A stretch of DNA of 64,000 bases from Amaurobius ferox. Taxonomy: Eukaryota > Arthropoda > Arachnida > Araneae > Amaurobiidae. A program made the translations under genes and the position numbers. The notes beneath the pieces are model-generated. The model was not told the origin of the DNA, made no database searches, and worked only from the letters and a program-made list of their open reading frames with translations. Of this stretch, positions 44,413 to 57,396 are shown piece by piece. Each line of letters starts with the position of its first letter. Position 1 is the first letter of the stretch. The stretch lies in NCBI GenBank assembly GCA_951213105.1, contig OX578152.1:74057680-74121679 (forward strand), given 5' to 3'.

Positions 44413-46161
44413 CTGACTGTGATGTTCGCCTTTGCAGGTATACTGTTTCTCATGTTGTACAGCAATCTCCTTGTTGCGATGTCAGATGTGATATCGCATG
44501 GATACTATCCATTGATTTTTCTCAAACCATTGGCAATCTCAGGGTATGCTGTCATATGAGGTACAGTAAGTAGAACAAACTTTGTACTAGGAGTATGATC
44601 AGACTACAAACTCGGTGTCAGTGACATTTCCAAGGGATTTTACATAAAATAACATGTACTGTTGCTCCAAGACTTTGAAACGTGAGCATGACCGAAAAGT
44701 AATTATAAACAAAGTTCTGACAGAATCATGCTTATAAAGAGAAACTCTGTACAATACAAACACAGTACCTGAATTTACAAAAAAAATTGTATGAAATATT
44801 ATTTTTATATATATTATTTAAGAACTGACTTTTGGATAAATTGTGCATTACATTAGCTAAAAGTGCTAGATTTGAACGTTTTACTGGTATGCATAGTTAA
44901 GTACAGTCGATCCTGTCGTTTTCTAAGCCCCTGACGCGATGTCTAAAGAGACCCACCCTTCTCCTACCTCTTACAATTGAATTTCTAAAATAAAATATTT
45001 TTTTAACAGAAGAATACATTGTTATTTACATATATTTTTAATTTTAATATTAAATTAAATATTTTGGTATTTGGAAAAAAAATATGTATTCCATACAACC
45101 TACCTAAATATAACGAGATATAAATATAAGGAGTGCTATAATAGAGCATTTTTACTGCTCCCAAAATAATTTGGGGGAGGAGAGGATTGAACCTTTGAGA
45201 GGCTAGTATGCACACACACACACATATATATATATATGAAACACTGCCCAGAAATTTTCATTGTATAGAAAATGCATAAGTGCTTTACATTATAGTATCG
45301 ACGACAGTACTGAATCCGTTACGGTCTCTCAATCATTTTTAATAATTATTTTATTTAGATGATGAAAATTTAAATTACTTTTAACAGCTGTGTATTAAAA
45401 ACAAGTAGCACCTTCCCTCCACTCAGCTGACCACTGTTGAAGGTTCCTGTATGAAACCACTGTTGGGTTGCGATGATATTTGAGGTGAACTGGTATGTGA
45501 ACAATTTGCTTCAGTAGAAAATGTAGGCGTATTCAATGAGGAGGGGGAGATAATTTTTTACTAATTGGACAACGGGTAATAATTTTCTGATCTATGCGGT
45601 AAAATAAAACTAAAGACAGGAACATTGGATAGATATTTTCGAAAATTATCCCAATATCTATGATTTTAGAACCAATTACTGCTGATGCACTTTTGTATAG
45701 AACAGTAGCAACAGTTGGCGGTAGGTGCAATTTATTTTTACTTTTGTTTTTCTGTTTTCCCCCCTATTACTGAAATATGAAACAACAGTTTGACAACGAC
45801 TGCTTTTATTTCATACCTTTAAAATAAAATCAGAATATATATTATAATTGGAATATATATTGGCGCTCTTACATTAGAAAAGAACATGACATAATTTATG
45901 AAAAGTCCATTGTTACATAATTTTAAATATTGTTTCTTCATTGAATCAGCATCTGAAACAGCATTTGCTGACAGTTCGAATAAAATTTTCAAATTTTGTA
46001 CAGCACCTTTTTTTTTTTTTATTGCAATAAGCAGATTTCCATACAACAGATAAATAAAAAGAAGAAAAATAAGCTGAAAATAACTTTTAAAAAGCTGCTG
46101 TAGGCATCACATATCTTTCCCGATATAATACAGTAAATTTACTTCTTTCACAGCGAAAAAA
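44413..46161. other. 3' flank, no second gene seen
   Basis: About 1.7 kb without recognised genes. Simple CA/TA tracts at 45210-45236 and a T-run at 46008-46020. Confidence 0.45.
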
Positions 46162-48029
46162 TCTGATGTGGGCAGCACATGATTTTCTTATATAATGCAA
46201 TGAATTTACTACTTTTACAGTAAAAAAAAATCTGATGTGGGCAACACATGACTTTCCTTATATAATGTAATGAATTTACTACTTTTACAGTAAAAAAATA
46301 GGATTTTCTTATAGTAGATACTAATATTCTTTCCAGGATACTGAATTTTCGACAATTAGTCGTCATTTTCATTGATTTAGCATCATTTTTATTCATTTGG
46401 CGAGATTTTCATTAATTTGGCAACATTTCAAAAAAGTCGCCAAGTTGGCGACATTCCGCCAAATTCGCCAAGCGTTATGCACTAAGCGTTAATCTCGCCA
46501 AGCGTTATGCACTAAGAAAAAAGTTATTCTTACAGCAGATAAATGAGTATTGGCGTTCAAATACAAAAGTATTATTCAAAGTATATTTTTTCATGAATGG
46601 AACGAGCTAGATCCACGAGAATGATGTCCCTCAATTTATCGCATGGTATTACATATGAAAAGTGAACATGTTTCTCAATAGGAAATTTTTTTTTATGTGA
46701 CTTTTTCATAATTTTTTTGAAAAATGTACAATATCTCGAGAACGGTTCATGTTAGCGTTCTAAAATTTATGCCAATCGTTTTCTAATGAAAAATCACATA
46801 AGAAATGTCTGTTTGCGTAACTTTATTAGCGGTTTTGATTTTTTGACGATTTTTTCAAAATTTCATTCAAAAATTTAGGGGGGTTCTGAACATTCGATTA
46901 CGTATAAAAACAATAGGCTTCCAGTGGCTTCAGTTATCGTCTCCACAGACTCACTGACACACACACACACACACACACATACTTTCACACACACACACAT
47001 ACTTTCAAACACACACACACACAGACATCACTTCAAAAATGTTTGATTCGTGATCAGGGATGCTTGAAACGTGCTCTCCCGTCGAAAACTCGAATTCGAA
47101 TTTTCGACCCCGTCACAATACTTTCCTTATACATTATGTATATAAGGAAAGTAAAAATAGATTATTTTTATAGTAGATATTTATATTCTTTCCAAGATAA
47201 TGAATTTTCGTCAATAAGTCGTCATTTTCATTGATTTAGCGTCATTTTTATCCATTTGGCGAGTTTTTCGTTAATTTAGCAACATTTAAAAAAGTTGCCA
47301 AGTTGGCGACATTCGATCAAATTTGTCGCCAAAATCTCGCCAAGCGTTATGGAAGAAGAAATAAGTTATTTTTACGGCATATAAATGACTATTGGCGTTC
47401 AAATACAAAAGTATTACTCAAAGTATTTTTTTCATGAATGGAACGAGCTAGATCCACGAGAATGATGTCACCAAATTTATCGCATGTTATTACATATGAA
47501 GAGTGAACATATTTCTCAATAGAAAATATTTTTTTATTTTATTTTATATGACTTTTTGATAATTTATTTGAAAAATGTGCAATATCTCGAGAACGGTTCA
47601 TGTTAGCGTTTTAAAATTTATGGCAATCGTTTTCTAATGAAAAATTACATAAGAAATGGTATTGCGTAACTTTATTAGAGGTTTTGATTTTTTGACATTT
47701 TTTTTAATTTCACTCGAAAATTTAGGGGGGGTTCTGAACATTCGATTGCATATAAAAACAATAGGCTTCCAGTGTTTACGGATTATAATTTTTGTACCAA
47801 ATTTCGTTCGAATCGGTCCATTCGTTCGTCAGTTATCGTCTCCACAGACTCACTGACACACACACACACACACTTTCACACACACACACACACAGACATC
47901 ACTTCAAAAATGTTCAATTCGTGATCAGGGATACTTGAAACGTGCTCTCCCGTCGAAAACTCAAATTCGAATTTTCGACCCCGTCACAATACTTTTCTTA
48001 TACATTATTGTATATAAGGAAAGTAAAAA
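46162..48029 (+). mobile_element. H1 element interrupted by another H1
   Basis: The outer copy begins TCTGATGTGGGCAGCACATG (46162-46230), breaks in the A-run after TTTACTACTTTTACAG, resumes after the inner copy with ATAGATTATTTTTATAGTAG (from about 47157), and ends with its own hairpin at 48024. Outer length without insert is about 940 bp. Confidence 0.85.
46231..47156 (+). mobile_element. H1 element nested in H1
   Basis: Complete: TCTGATGTGGGCAACACATG start, GTCGCCAAGTTGGCGAC, AATATCTCGAGAACGG, a long CA-rich tract (46957-47024), hairpin end at 47152. Confidence 0.85.
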
Positions 48030-48129
48030 TGAGGCACAATGTTTTTAATGTTGAATTGTAAATTTATCACTTTACTGGGTGATAACGCGTAATACTATTT
48101 CGAAGTATCCAATTAACTTATATTTCGCG

Positions 48130-48365
48130 CATTTCTAACTTCAGTTGTCATTTTTTTGTCATCAACATTTTAAATAAATTATTCATCAATTTGGCTTCAT
48201 TTTTACCATTTTGGTGATATTTTTGTCTATTTGGCACCACTAGAAAAATCGCCAAGTTGGCGACATTACATAAGAAAAATTACATAAGAAATTATTAGAT
48301 AAGTAACATATTTTAAAGTTTTGATATTTTAATGATTTTTTTTTCAAAATTTCGTTCGAAAATTG
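48130..48365 (+). mobile_element. diverged H1 fragment
   Basis: TCATTTTTACCATTTTGG, AATCGCCAAGTTGGCGACAT and TTTCAAAATTTCGTTCGAAA match H1 body order; no ends preserved. Confidence 0.5.
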
Positions 48366-48849
48366 GATATTATAAGTGTAGATTTTAGGTGTAGTAAGGT
48401 TTTAGTTATAAGTGCAAAAATATTCGAATTGTTTTGACAGAAACGTAAAAAGTACTCCAACATCAATCCCGTTATTTCCCGACAATGGAAATTTCGTTTT
48501 ATCATCCTCCGTGTTTGGTTATTAAGTGAAATGGTTGAACCCGAATTTATTATTTCCTCTTCAGGTCTAGAGTCTACCGGCAACTACAATAGTGAGACGC
48601 GTGTAGTAAATAAGATAACTTCATTCTTCTCCTTTCAACAGAACTCTTTGTTCGCATCAAATCTACGTTGATATGAACTGAAGTGTTCTGATAGGGGGGC
48701 GTCTTATCGACTGTCTTTCGCCAAGATAGGGGAATATGCTATGGCAACAGTGCTAATGATCAGAAGAGATCGCTTGAAAGAAAGATGATCAAGATTTTTT
48801 AAAGTTCCTCTACATAAGGAGGTTTTCGATTGCCTAGACTAGACAGTTG
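48366..48849. other. unique segment
   Basis: Nothing recognised. Confidence 0.4.
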
Positions 48850-49007
48850 TTCGTACCTAGAGTTGCAAAGGAACCCGGTTTATTCCCGGGAATGAACCGG
48901 GTTTTTTGGGAAGGGAATTTTGAAAGTTTCCAAAAAGTGGGAATTTTAAGCCATTGCATTTTGCATTGCAAAAGAAATGTGTATGACAAAACTAATATAT
49001 TTTTTTA

Positions 49008-49848
49008 TACTTTCCTTTTATACTTAGTATAATGTATAACGAAATTATTGTGACGGGGTCGAAAATTGGAGTTTTCGAGTGCACGTTTCAAGCATCCCTG
49101 ATCACGAATCGAGCAATTTTAAGGTGATGTATCGTGTGTGTGTGTCAGTGAGTCTGTGGAGACTATATCTTACGAACGAATGGAGTGATTCGAATGAAAT
49201 TTGGTACAAAAAATCCAATCCATGAATACTGGAAGCCTATTGTTTTTAAACACAATCGAATGTCCAGAACCTCCCTAAATTTTCAAGTGAAATTTTGAAA
49301 AAACACCAAAAAATCAAAATATTTAATAAAGTTACGCAAATAGACATTTCTTATGTAATTTTTCCTTAGAAAACGATTGACATAAATTTAGAACGCTAGC
49401 ATGAACCGTTCTCGAAATATTGCACATTTTTCAAATACATTTATCAAAAAATCCCATAAAGTAAAATAAAATATCAACAGTTGAGAAACATGTTCACTTT
49501 TCATATGTAATATCATTCGATAAATTTGGTGACATCAATCTCGTGGTATAGCTCGTTCCATTCATGAGAAAATATTCTTTGAGTAATAATTTTGTATTTG
49601 AACGTCAATAGTCATTTATCTGCTATAAGAATAACTTATTTCTCCGTCCATAACGCTTGGCGGGATTTTGGCGACGAATTTGGCGGAATATCGCCAACTT
49701 GGCGACTTTTTAAAATGTTGTCAAATTAATGAAATTCTCGCCAAATGGATAGAAATGACTCTAAATCAATGAAAATAACGACTAATTGACGAAAATTCAG
49801 TATCTTCAAAGAATACAAATATCTACTATAAGAATAACCTATTTTTTT
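49008..49848 (-). mobile_element. H1 element lacking its 5' end, inside the hAT-like element
   Basis: Hairpin-like start ACTTTCCTTTTATACTTAGT, GTGTGTGTGTCAGTGAGTCT near 49136, CGCCAACTTGGCGAC near 49691. It stops at the internal T-run where the next H2 begins; the last 65 bp of H1 are absent. Confidence 0.7.
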
Positions 49849-50584
49849 ACTTTCCCTGCAATACATGGTAATGTATAGGGAAAGTATTGGAATCATGCCG
49901 AAAATCACAACTCGAGTTTTCGACGGATCTACACGTTTCGAGACCTCTAGAATACGAAAAAACTATTTTTAGCTTGACGTCTGTGTCTGTGTGTCTGCCT
50001 GTGTAGATTTTGTATCCATTCTAACTAGTTGACCAAATTTCATAAAATTTGGTAGGTAAGTCACTTGTGGGGGAATCTGGTGCTGATTAGTTTTGGGTAC
50101 GATTCGGGATAAAAGAACCCGCCTTTTTTTGCGAAATGGCCCGCAAAAGCTTGTATCCACTTTAACTGAAAAACTAATTTGCAGAATTTCACAAAACTCG
50201 GTAGATGAGTCACTTGTGGGTTACCCTGGTGCTGATTAGATTTTGGTACGATTCGGAAAATACTAACCTGCCTTTTTTTGCAAAATGGCCCACAAAAATC
50301 GTCAAAATCTAAACTAAGGAACTAGGTATACTCAAATATATCCATTAAATGCTCGTTTAATACGTAATTTTTAACGACAAAAAGAATAAGACCAAGCCCA
50401 TTACACTACGGCTAGCCGTTCTCGAGATATTTTAGTTTTTCGTATTTTCTCTACGCCACCTTTGAAAATAAATCCTATTACCGAATGAGAACGAAAATTG
50501 AATTAAAAGTGAAATAAATTTAATTAAAATATAGAGAACGTGAATATAAGTCTGTAGGGAAAGTCATGTGCTGCCCACATCAGA
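49849..50584 (-). mobile_element. H2 element, full length
   Basis: ACTTTCCCTGCAATACATGG at the left, GTCTGTGTCTGTGTGTCTGC near 49979, AGTCATGTGCTGCCCACATC at the right. Confidence 0.85.
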
Positions 50585-51474
50585 TTTTTTATACTCGGAA
50601 TTGTAAATAGCTGAAGCATGGAAAATTGTGAGAGATTTGTTAGATTCAAGAAATATATTTAAATTATGTGACTTTCTTATTATGTATAAGGAAAAATAAA
50701 AATTATTTCCACAAACAAATTGTAATTTATATTCGTCAATATTTTAAAAAGTATAAACAATCCAAGCAATGAAATACTTATTACAACTTGATTTATTGAT
50801 TCATATTCCTTTAATATTAACGATAATAAGAAATCCGTATTAATCCCAATAAAATTTGAATAATTTTGTGACGCGTAAAATTTGCTCCATTTCAGCAAAA
50901 TTTTTGTAATTTCAAATTTTTGAAAATGTTGTTTCGATAGACTTTACCGTTAAACTAATACAAAAATTTAGTCAATTTATTTAAATTTCCATCCATTATT
51001 AAGGTTTAAACGGCGTAAAGTACCGGATTAGCCAGAACATATAGGAAACGCGTAACTTAGTTTCTTCCCATCAAAGTTTCCAATGCTTCAAAAATTTCCT
51101 ATTTATTCCCTAAAATTCCCGGGTTTATTCCCGTTCCTTAAAATTCCCGGGTTTTTTGCAACAATACTCATACCCTAGGGTGAGTCGGACTATCTGGGTT
51201 TTCTACATAAGGCGGTTCAACCCTATGCTTTTGGGTTGGTTGTCTATATTAGGAGATTCCCTTATCTTGCAATTCCCAATTAATCATCTTGGATGACAAC
51301 TCCGGTTAGAATCAAGGGCGTAAGACAAAGAGAAAATATAGATCTTATACAACCAGCTATATGTATTAAATGGTAAACGCACGTGATGGGCAAGATTATT
51401 TTTGACCATAGGCAATTACTGGGGTTTCTCGAAATTCTAGGGCATACCTTCCGTGCTCAATTTACCTTATTTTT

Positions 51475-52219
51475 ACTTTCCCTGCTTTACATGGTAATGT
51501 ATAGGGAAAGTATTGGAATCATGCCGAAAATCGCAACTCGAGTTTTCGACGGATCTACACGTTTCGAGACCTCTAGGATACGAAAAAACTATTTTTAGAG
51601 TGACGTCTGTGTGTGTGTCTGTCTGTCTGTGCAGATTTTGTATCCACTCTAACTAAAAAAATAATGGACCGAATTTCATAAAATTTGGTACGTAGGTCAC
51701 TTGTGGACGAGTTTGGTGCTGATTGATTTTGGGTACGATTCGGGATAAAAGAACCCGCCTTTTTTGCGAAATGGCCCGCAAAAGCTTGTATCCACTGTAG
51801 CTGAAAAACTAATGGACCGAATTTCACAAAATTCGGTAGATAAGTTACCTGTGGGACAATCTGGTGCTGATTAGATTTTGGTATGATTCGGAAAAAAATA
51901 ACCTGCCTTTTTTTGAAAAATGGCCCGCCAAAATCTAGAATAAAACACTACGTATGCTCAAATATATCCATTAAATACTTGTGTAATACGTAATTTTTGA
52001 CGAAGAAAAGAATAAGATCAACCCCATTACACTATGACTAACCGTTCTCGAGATATTTGAGATATTTTAGTTTTTCGTATTTTCTCTACGCCACCTTTGA
52101 AAAGAAGTCCAGTTATCCGATGAGAACGAAAATTGGATTAAAAGTGAATTAAATGTAATTAAAATAAAGATAATGTGAATATAAGTCTGCAGGGAAAGTC
52201 ATGTGCTGCCCACATCAGA
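51475..52219 (-). mobile_element. H2 element, full length
   Basis: ACTTTCCCTGCTTTACATGG at the left, GTGTGTGTGTCTGTCTGTCT near 51608, AGTCATGTGCTGCCCACATC and T-run at the right. Confidence 0.85.
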
Positions 52220-52275
52220 TTTTTTTTACTGTGGAAATTTTATAAGGTGTTTTAGAATTTACTTTTGCTTAGTGG

Positions 52276-53777
52276 CAGGGCTGGTAGCCTTAAACTCCAT
52301 AGGTTTAAACCCAAGGATAGGCAAACTTATTTATAGGAAGGCCAAATAAAAAAATAATGCTGTCTGGCCAAATACTTTTATTCATTATTTTTTCTTCAAA
52401 ATCCATTAAAAATTACTTTTTTATATATTCTGAATATAAAGCTATGATAAATACTGACTAAATGGTTTTTAAGTTCATTTGAAAGGATGAGGTCTGAGAT
52501 GGGTGTAAGTGAAACTATGATTAAGCTGCCAGCCTTTTTTCATAATGTGGGCTTAAGGGTGAGTGTCAATAAATTTCCTGCCCTATCCGCGCTTTGTTAA
52601 CTTTCGCGGCACACAAATTTGGCCGAAATTCTGCTGAAACAGTTGCGAAAATTTTCTTATCGATAAAATGCTATGTTTAGATTATATTAAAACTAAATTT
52701 AATACCCAATAAAACATAGAATATATGTTTTATTTTAATTTAAAATATTTTTGGTGCTGCCATCTGTTGTCGCAATTTAATTCATACTAACTATTTTTAT
52801 TTTTTAATGAACATTTTTAAATGTCTATTCCTTCTAATACGCTATTAAATACAACAACATATCATATATAATGCCATAATCACGGAAACGTAATTGAACT
52901 TGCACTTGAAGACAAAACTGCAGTCCTCAGTGATGTACATTCAGATCCCTTATCAAATTTATAGAATGAGAAATTACTTTTCCGTGATTGTGGCATTATT
53001 ATATATGATCTGCTGTTGTATTTAACACAGTAGAAGGAATAGATATTTAAAAATGTTCATTAAAAAATAAAAATAATCGTTATGAATTAAATTACGACAA
53101 CAGATGGCAGCACCAAAAATATTTTGGATTAAAATAAAAAATATATACTAAGTTTTATGGGGCATTAAATTTGGTTTTAATATAATCTAAGCATTGCATT
53201 TTATCTTTCAGAAAATATTTCGCAACTGTTTGAGCAGAATTTCAGCGAAATATGTGTGCTGCGAAAGTTAACAAAGCGCGGATAGGGCAGAAGATTTACT
53301 GACGCTCACCCTTAACTGTGAGAGGATGAGTCTCAAGAGAGAAGATAGTTGCTCATCAGTAATACAGTTTCCAAGATCACTTTCCCTATGTTTCATGGTT
53401 GAAACACTTGTTCGCATAAATAAGAGGATGCAAAAATTTGCCATATATTTGAGGTATGATTTATCAAATTCAGAAATTTTGATTTTGGTATTACTTTATA
53501 AAATTCTAGTTTTGTTGCATGGGCCGTATTTGGCTTGCAGGCTAGTTTAACCATCCCTGGTTTAAACCATGGTTTGAACAAACAAACCAAAAGTTGTTTT
53601 AAACCATAAGACCTGGTTTAAATAAAAAAAGAACAGGATTCAAACTAAAAATCCAGGTTTCTTACTTTGTTTAAACCGGATAATTTTTTTGTTTATTTAA
53701 ACCAGGGTATCCATTTATTTTAAACCTAAGTTTAAACCAATGGAGTTCAAACCAGTTAACACTAACTAGGAGCCCTG
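52276..53777. mobile_element. hAT-like TIR element carrying a palindromic insertion
   Basis: CAGGGCTGGTAG...AAACTCCATAGGTTTAAACC at the left is mirrored by GGTTTAAACCAATGGAGTTC... CTAGGAGCCCTG at the right (written as GTTTAAACCAATGGAGTTC on the plus strand). CAGGG ends are typical of hAT. The flanking 8-mers do not match. GGTTTAAACC recurs several times subterminally. About 740 bp without the nested element; no transposase. Confidence 0.6.
52553..53315. mobile_element. 763-bp TTAA-flanked foldback element
   Basis: TTAAGGGTGAGTGTCA at the left and TGACGCTCACCCTTAA at the right. The whole left arm (to about 52900) aligns inverted with the right arm (from about 52970) at roughly nine bases in ten, leaving a loop of about 70 bp. 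The target duplication is TTAA. The element lies inside a hAT-like element, so it inserted later. Confidence 0.9.
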
Positions 53778-53847
53778 GGAAGGATAAGGCGACCCTGGAG
53801 ATAAGGAAAGCGTAAGCGTCTATCCTTCCTTTCTACAGTAATACATG

Positions 53848-54562
53848 TGCGGGGTTTATTGTTGGTTTGAAGTTTGTTTGTGTGGGCTGAACCTGACATG
53901 CGGTATTAATGCCCAGCACAATTCCCCGACATTTGTTGTTGTTGTTTTATTCTCTAGGCAGAACGTTAACTTGCATAAAATAACATTTATTTACATTAAA
54001 TTTTACAAATATATATACAGCATACTAATACTTTGCAGAGAGATTCTGCGACAAGCGGATAAATCCTGATTGTTGGAACGTTAAGTTCGAAACAGTCGGA
54101 AGGAGACTTCGACTGCGTAGTTCCAAAGTTCGAAAGCAAGTAGACCGAGAGTCGACCGATTAGGTCGAGATTTTAGGAGCGAGTCTCTGTCCGAAAAGAT
54201 GAAAGTTCTTTTCTAAACTGAATTTTGTAAACGCCCCAGAAGGAGTGACCGACCATCTTATTGGTCGTCGTCGGTCTGGGGCTCATTAATAGGGGTGCTC
54301 CCCATGCACGCCACGTGTTTTCGGTGTGCACCATCGTCTTGTTTTTCACACATGCCGGTGACGAAAATTATGGCTTTCACATGCCAACATACTGTCACCG
54401 GCGTTAAAGTTATGTGTACATCCCCATCGGGAATCTTTGAAAGTCAGACGTCCCAAAACAGGAAATGGTATGCGGTTTCCTCAGTTATCAGATACACTAA
54501 GAAAAGCCGCTTCTAGTTCGTTTTGGTGCAGGTGGCATAACTGGCAATAGTTAACCGCCACA
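53848..54562 (-). repeat. 3' LTR
   Basis: 715 bp. In element orientation it starts TGTGGCGGTTAACTATTGCC and ends AATAAACCCCGCA. AATAAA signals occur near its end (complement at 53855-53860 and 53946-53951), and a TATATA stretch lies near 54010. Short frames over it are not genes. Confidence 0.95.
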
Positions 54563-54576
54563 CACTCCCCTCCTTA
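54563..54576 (-). promoter_or_regulatory. polypurine tract
   Basis: Element-strand AAGGAGGGGAGTG abuts the 3' LTR and overlaps the pol stop codon. It would prime plus-strand DNA synthesis. Confidence 0.85.
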
Positions 54577-57396
54577 AAGGTTTCCAGTGAAACCATAACG
54601 ATCCGTGAAACGAACACGACGGCCTGATCGTGTCGTAATTTTCGGAGGCATATTTGGCACTGATGAAGCTTGAGTGGTCGAAACCGGTTGGCCGGTTGTT
54701 GCCGGTGCATGTACTTCATCGTTATTCACATAAAATGCTGGTTTAATACGATCAAGTGCAATGTTCACTTTCCTACCTTTGATATCGATTTTAAAAAATT
54801 TATCGTTTCTCTTTAAAACCTGATATGGTCCATCGTATGGAGCTTGTAGTGGAGCTTTAACCGCATCATTACGCACAAATACATGCGACGCTGTGTGAAG
54901 AGCGGGTGGGAGAAAAATTCTCGGTTTCCGATGGTGAGAGGTGTTGGGGGGACGAAGGTCCCGCATTGACTCTCTTAGCTGCACTATGAAGTCTGAGGGG
55001 TCAGTGACTTGTGAGCTATTGGGAAAAAAATCGCCTGGCAGGCGCAGTGTTTCTCCGTAGAGAAGCTCAGCTGGCGTTGCACCTATGTCCGGTTTGATTG
55101 TAGATCGAAGCCCCAGCAAAACTATTGTCAGTGTCTTAGTCCACTGTTTATTACCGTGTGCTTTTAAGGCTGCTTTCAGCGGCCGGTGGAAATTTTCTAT
55201 AATTCCATTGCTAGAAGGATGGTAAGCAGTTGTGCGTATTCGCTGGACTCCCAAGCACTGTGCTAAAGACTGAAAAAGTCTAGATTCAAATTGCCGCCCT
55301 TGATCACTGGTGATTCTGGAAGGAACACCGAAACGAGAAATCCAATGGTCGATCAGAGCTTGCGCCACTGTAGAAGCCGTGATGTCTGGAATTGGGATTG
55401 CCTCCGGCCATCTTGTGAACCGGTCAATCATAGATAGTACATAGGTCATTCCTTCAGATGGGGGCAAGGGGCCCACGAGGTCGATATGTATGTGTTCGAA
55501 CCTTTGAGAAGTTTTGGGGAAAAAACCAATGGGTGGGACAGTGTGTCGTTGAATTTTACTCTTTTGACAAGGGATGCATTTTCTCGCCCAATCAGTAATA
55601 TCTTTATTCATATTTGGCCAGACAAAACGATCGCGGACTAACTTCGAAGTTTTTCTTATACTTGGATGAGATAAATTATGTAAATTTGAAAAAACGTTGA
55701 ATCTCATAAGCTGCGGTACATAAGGACGCGCCGTACCCGTGGATACGTCGCAAAATAATTTGGCTGAAGCATTTGGAATAGCGATTTGCTTTAAGTCGAT
55801 CGAGGATGTTCCTTTTAAAATATCTTGAAGCTCCGAATCGTTGCTTTGTAAATCTGCGAGTTCTTCATAATCAATTGGACCAGGTACCGTAATCATATTT
55901 ATGCGAGACATTACGTCGGCAGGGATGTTATTAGTACCTTCTATATGACGTATATCAGTAGTGAATTCTTTACATGCTAAAAATGCGTCCGTAGCCTCAT
56001 TAGTCCAATTAACTTTTCTCTTATCGTTCTTTCGTGCCCCCTTTAGATACTCATTGAGGGGCTTTTGCGTATGCGCTGCATGTGGTAGGTGTCTTCGATA
56101 AAAATTCATCATGCCGAGAAATGCGCGTAAATCCTTAATTGTTTCAGGTTGCTTGACATTCAATATCGCTTGTACTTTATCGGGCAAGGGTTTAGTGCCT
56201 TTAGAATTTATGAGATGGCCTAAAAATGATACCTCGGATACTCCCAGAACGCATTTAGAAATGTTAAGGTTAATTCCGTAGTTATCTAGACGTTGGAATA
56301 TCTGTTTTAGATGGAGCTCGTGTTCTTCTTCACTCTCAGAAAAAACCAAAATGTCATCTAAATAAGCAAAACAGAAATTTAGATCCCCTAGAATTTCATC
56401 TATGAAACGTTGGAAAGTTTGAGCTGCGTTACATAATCCAAAATTAAGATAGGGAAACTCGTATAGGCCAAATGGTGTCGTTATTGCCGTTTTAGGAATG
56501 TCAGGTTCGTAAACTGGAATGGCGTGATATGCGCGAAAAATATCTAGTTTAGAAAATACTCGCTTGCCATTTAGAGCGTTCGAAAAATCTAAAATGTTCC
56601 TTATCGGATAACGGTCAGGTAAAGACACCTGATTTAAACGACGATAATCTCCTACGCAGCGAATTTCGCCGGAACCTTTAGGCACTACGTGGAGGGGCGA
56701 CGACCAATTTGATTTAGACTGCCGACAGATCCCGCGCTCTAGCATAAATTCAAATTCCTTCTTTGTAGATTCGTACAGCTTCGGATGTAATCGTCTGGGT
56801 CGTGCATAAACTGGTGGTCCTGAAGTTTCGATATAATGCACCGTCTTATGTTTTACATTTTTGAATTTAGGAGTTGGGTTAGCAATATCTGGGTATTGTC
56901 GGAGAATTTGGTGGAAACGCGTGTCGCCTGAAATCAATTTGATTTCAGTAACGCTACCTTTCGTTAATTTGCCTGGTATGTGCAACTTTGTATTGGAATC
57001 TATTAGTTTCTTTTGTTTTAGATCCACAAGAAGTCCAAATTCTTTCAAAAAATCTGCCCCGATAATGGCTTGGGATACAGATGCGATGACAAATTCCCAA
57101 CGAAATGCGCGTCTTAGACCTAAATCTATATCTACTAATTTTGTTCCGAAAGTTTGGATTTTCGAGTTATTTGCCGCGAAAAGTTCCAACGAAGATGGTT
57201 GAAGTTTATTATTTAGAGGTTTTGGTATAATTGAAATGTCGCTACCAGTGTCAATTAAAAATTTGCAATTTGTTTTGCGGTCATATACATGGAGTCTACT
57301 AGCAGGATCTATTTTAATTTCCGCTGTCATTCCTATGTTTGGAATGACAGGCTTTACAAGTTTTTTTGGTCGGCAAATTTGCAAGGGGTATGGCAT
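54574..57396 (-). CDS. pol: Pol polyprotein: protease, reverse transcriptase, integrase (no RNase H)
   Basis: 940 codons from the first ATG; translation in vivo probably enters from gag by -1 frameshift. Protease active site DTG at 49-51. Reverse transcriptase about 200-440, with catalytic D285 and YLDD at 345-348. The connection region reaches about residue 475 ([14 protein letters not shown]), and the frame then passes directly to [10 protein letters not shown], which in relatives follows RNase H. About 120 residues are absent without frame loss. Integrase has an HHCC finger (H573, H577, C607, C610), DDE at D639, D698, E734 (35 residues between the last two), and GPY at 856-858. It should cut, copy and integrate, but cannot degrade the RNA of hybrids itself. 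Confidence 0.95.
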   Translation of the reverse strand: MPYPLQICRPKKLVKPVIPNIGMTAEIKIDPASRLHVYDRKTNCKFLIDTGSDISIIPKPLNNKLQPSSLELFAANNSKIQTFGTKLVDIDLGLRRAFRWEFVIASVSQAIIGADFLKEFGLLVDLKQKKLIDSNTKLHIPGKLTKGSVTEIKLISGDTRFHQILRQYPDIANPTPKFKNVKHKTVHYIETSGPPVYARPRRLHPKLYESTKKEFEFMLERGICRQSKSNWSSPLHVVPKGSGEIRCVGDYRRLNQVSLPDRYPIRNILDFSNALNGKRVFSKLDIFRAYHAIPVYEPDIPKTAITTPFGLYEFPYLNFGLCNAAQTFQRFIDEILGDLNFCFAYLDDILVFSESEEEHELHLKQIFQRLDNYGINLNISKCVLGVSEVSFLGHLINSKGTKPLPDKVQAILNVKQPETIKDLRAFLGMMNFYRRHLPHAAHTQKPLNEYLKGARKNDKRKVNWTNEATDAFLACKEFTTDIRHIEGTNNIPADVMSRINMITVPGPIDYEELADLQSNDSELQDILKGTSSIDLKQIAIPNASAKLFCDVSTGTARPYVPQLMRFNVFSNLHNLSHPSIRKTSKLVRDRFVWPNMNKDITDWARKCIPCQKSKIQRHTVPPIGFFPKTSQRFEHIHIDLVGPLPPSEGMTYVLSMIDRFTRWPEAIPIPDITASTVAQALIDHWISRFGVPSRITSDQGRQFESRLFQSLAQCLGVQRIRTTAYHPSSNGIIENFHRPLKAALKAHGNKQWTKTLTIVLLGLRSTIKPDIGATPAELLYGETLRLPGDFFPNSSQVTDPSDFIVQLRESMRDLRPPNTSHHRKPRIFLPPALHTASHVFVRNDAVKAPLQAPYDGPYQVLKRNDKFFKIDIKGRKVNIALDRIKPAFYVNNDEVHAPATTGQPVSTTQASSVPNMPPKITTRSGRRVRFTDRYGFTGNL

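Larger units (their letters stand above)
48850..51174. mobile_element. hAT-like TIR element carrying H1 and H2
   Basis: The ends TAGAGTTGCAAAGGAACCCGG (48858) and CCCGGGTTTTTTGCAACAATA (to 51166) are inverted relatives with several mismatches. Flanking 8-mers TTCGTACC and CTCATACC match at 6 of 8, as for an old hAT target duplication. The CCCGGG-rich subterminal repeats also fit hAT elements. No transposase. Without the nested elements it is about 740 bp. Confidence 0.6.

Noticed and set aside
54295..54516. 73-codon ORF repeated at 59213
   Set aside because: Lies within the LTRs; no domain and explained by LTR duplication.
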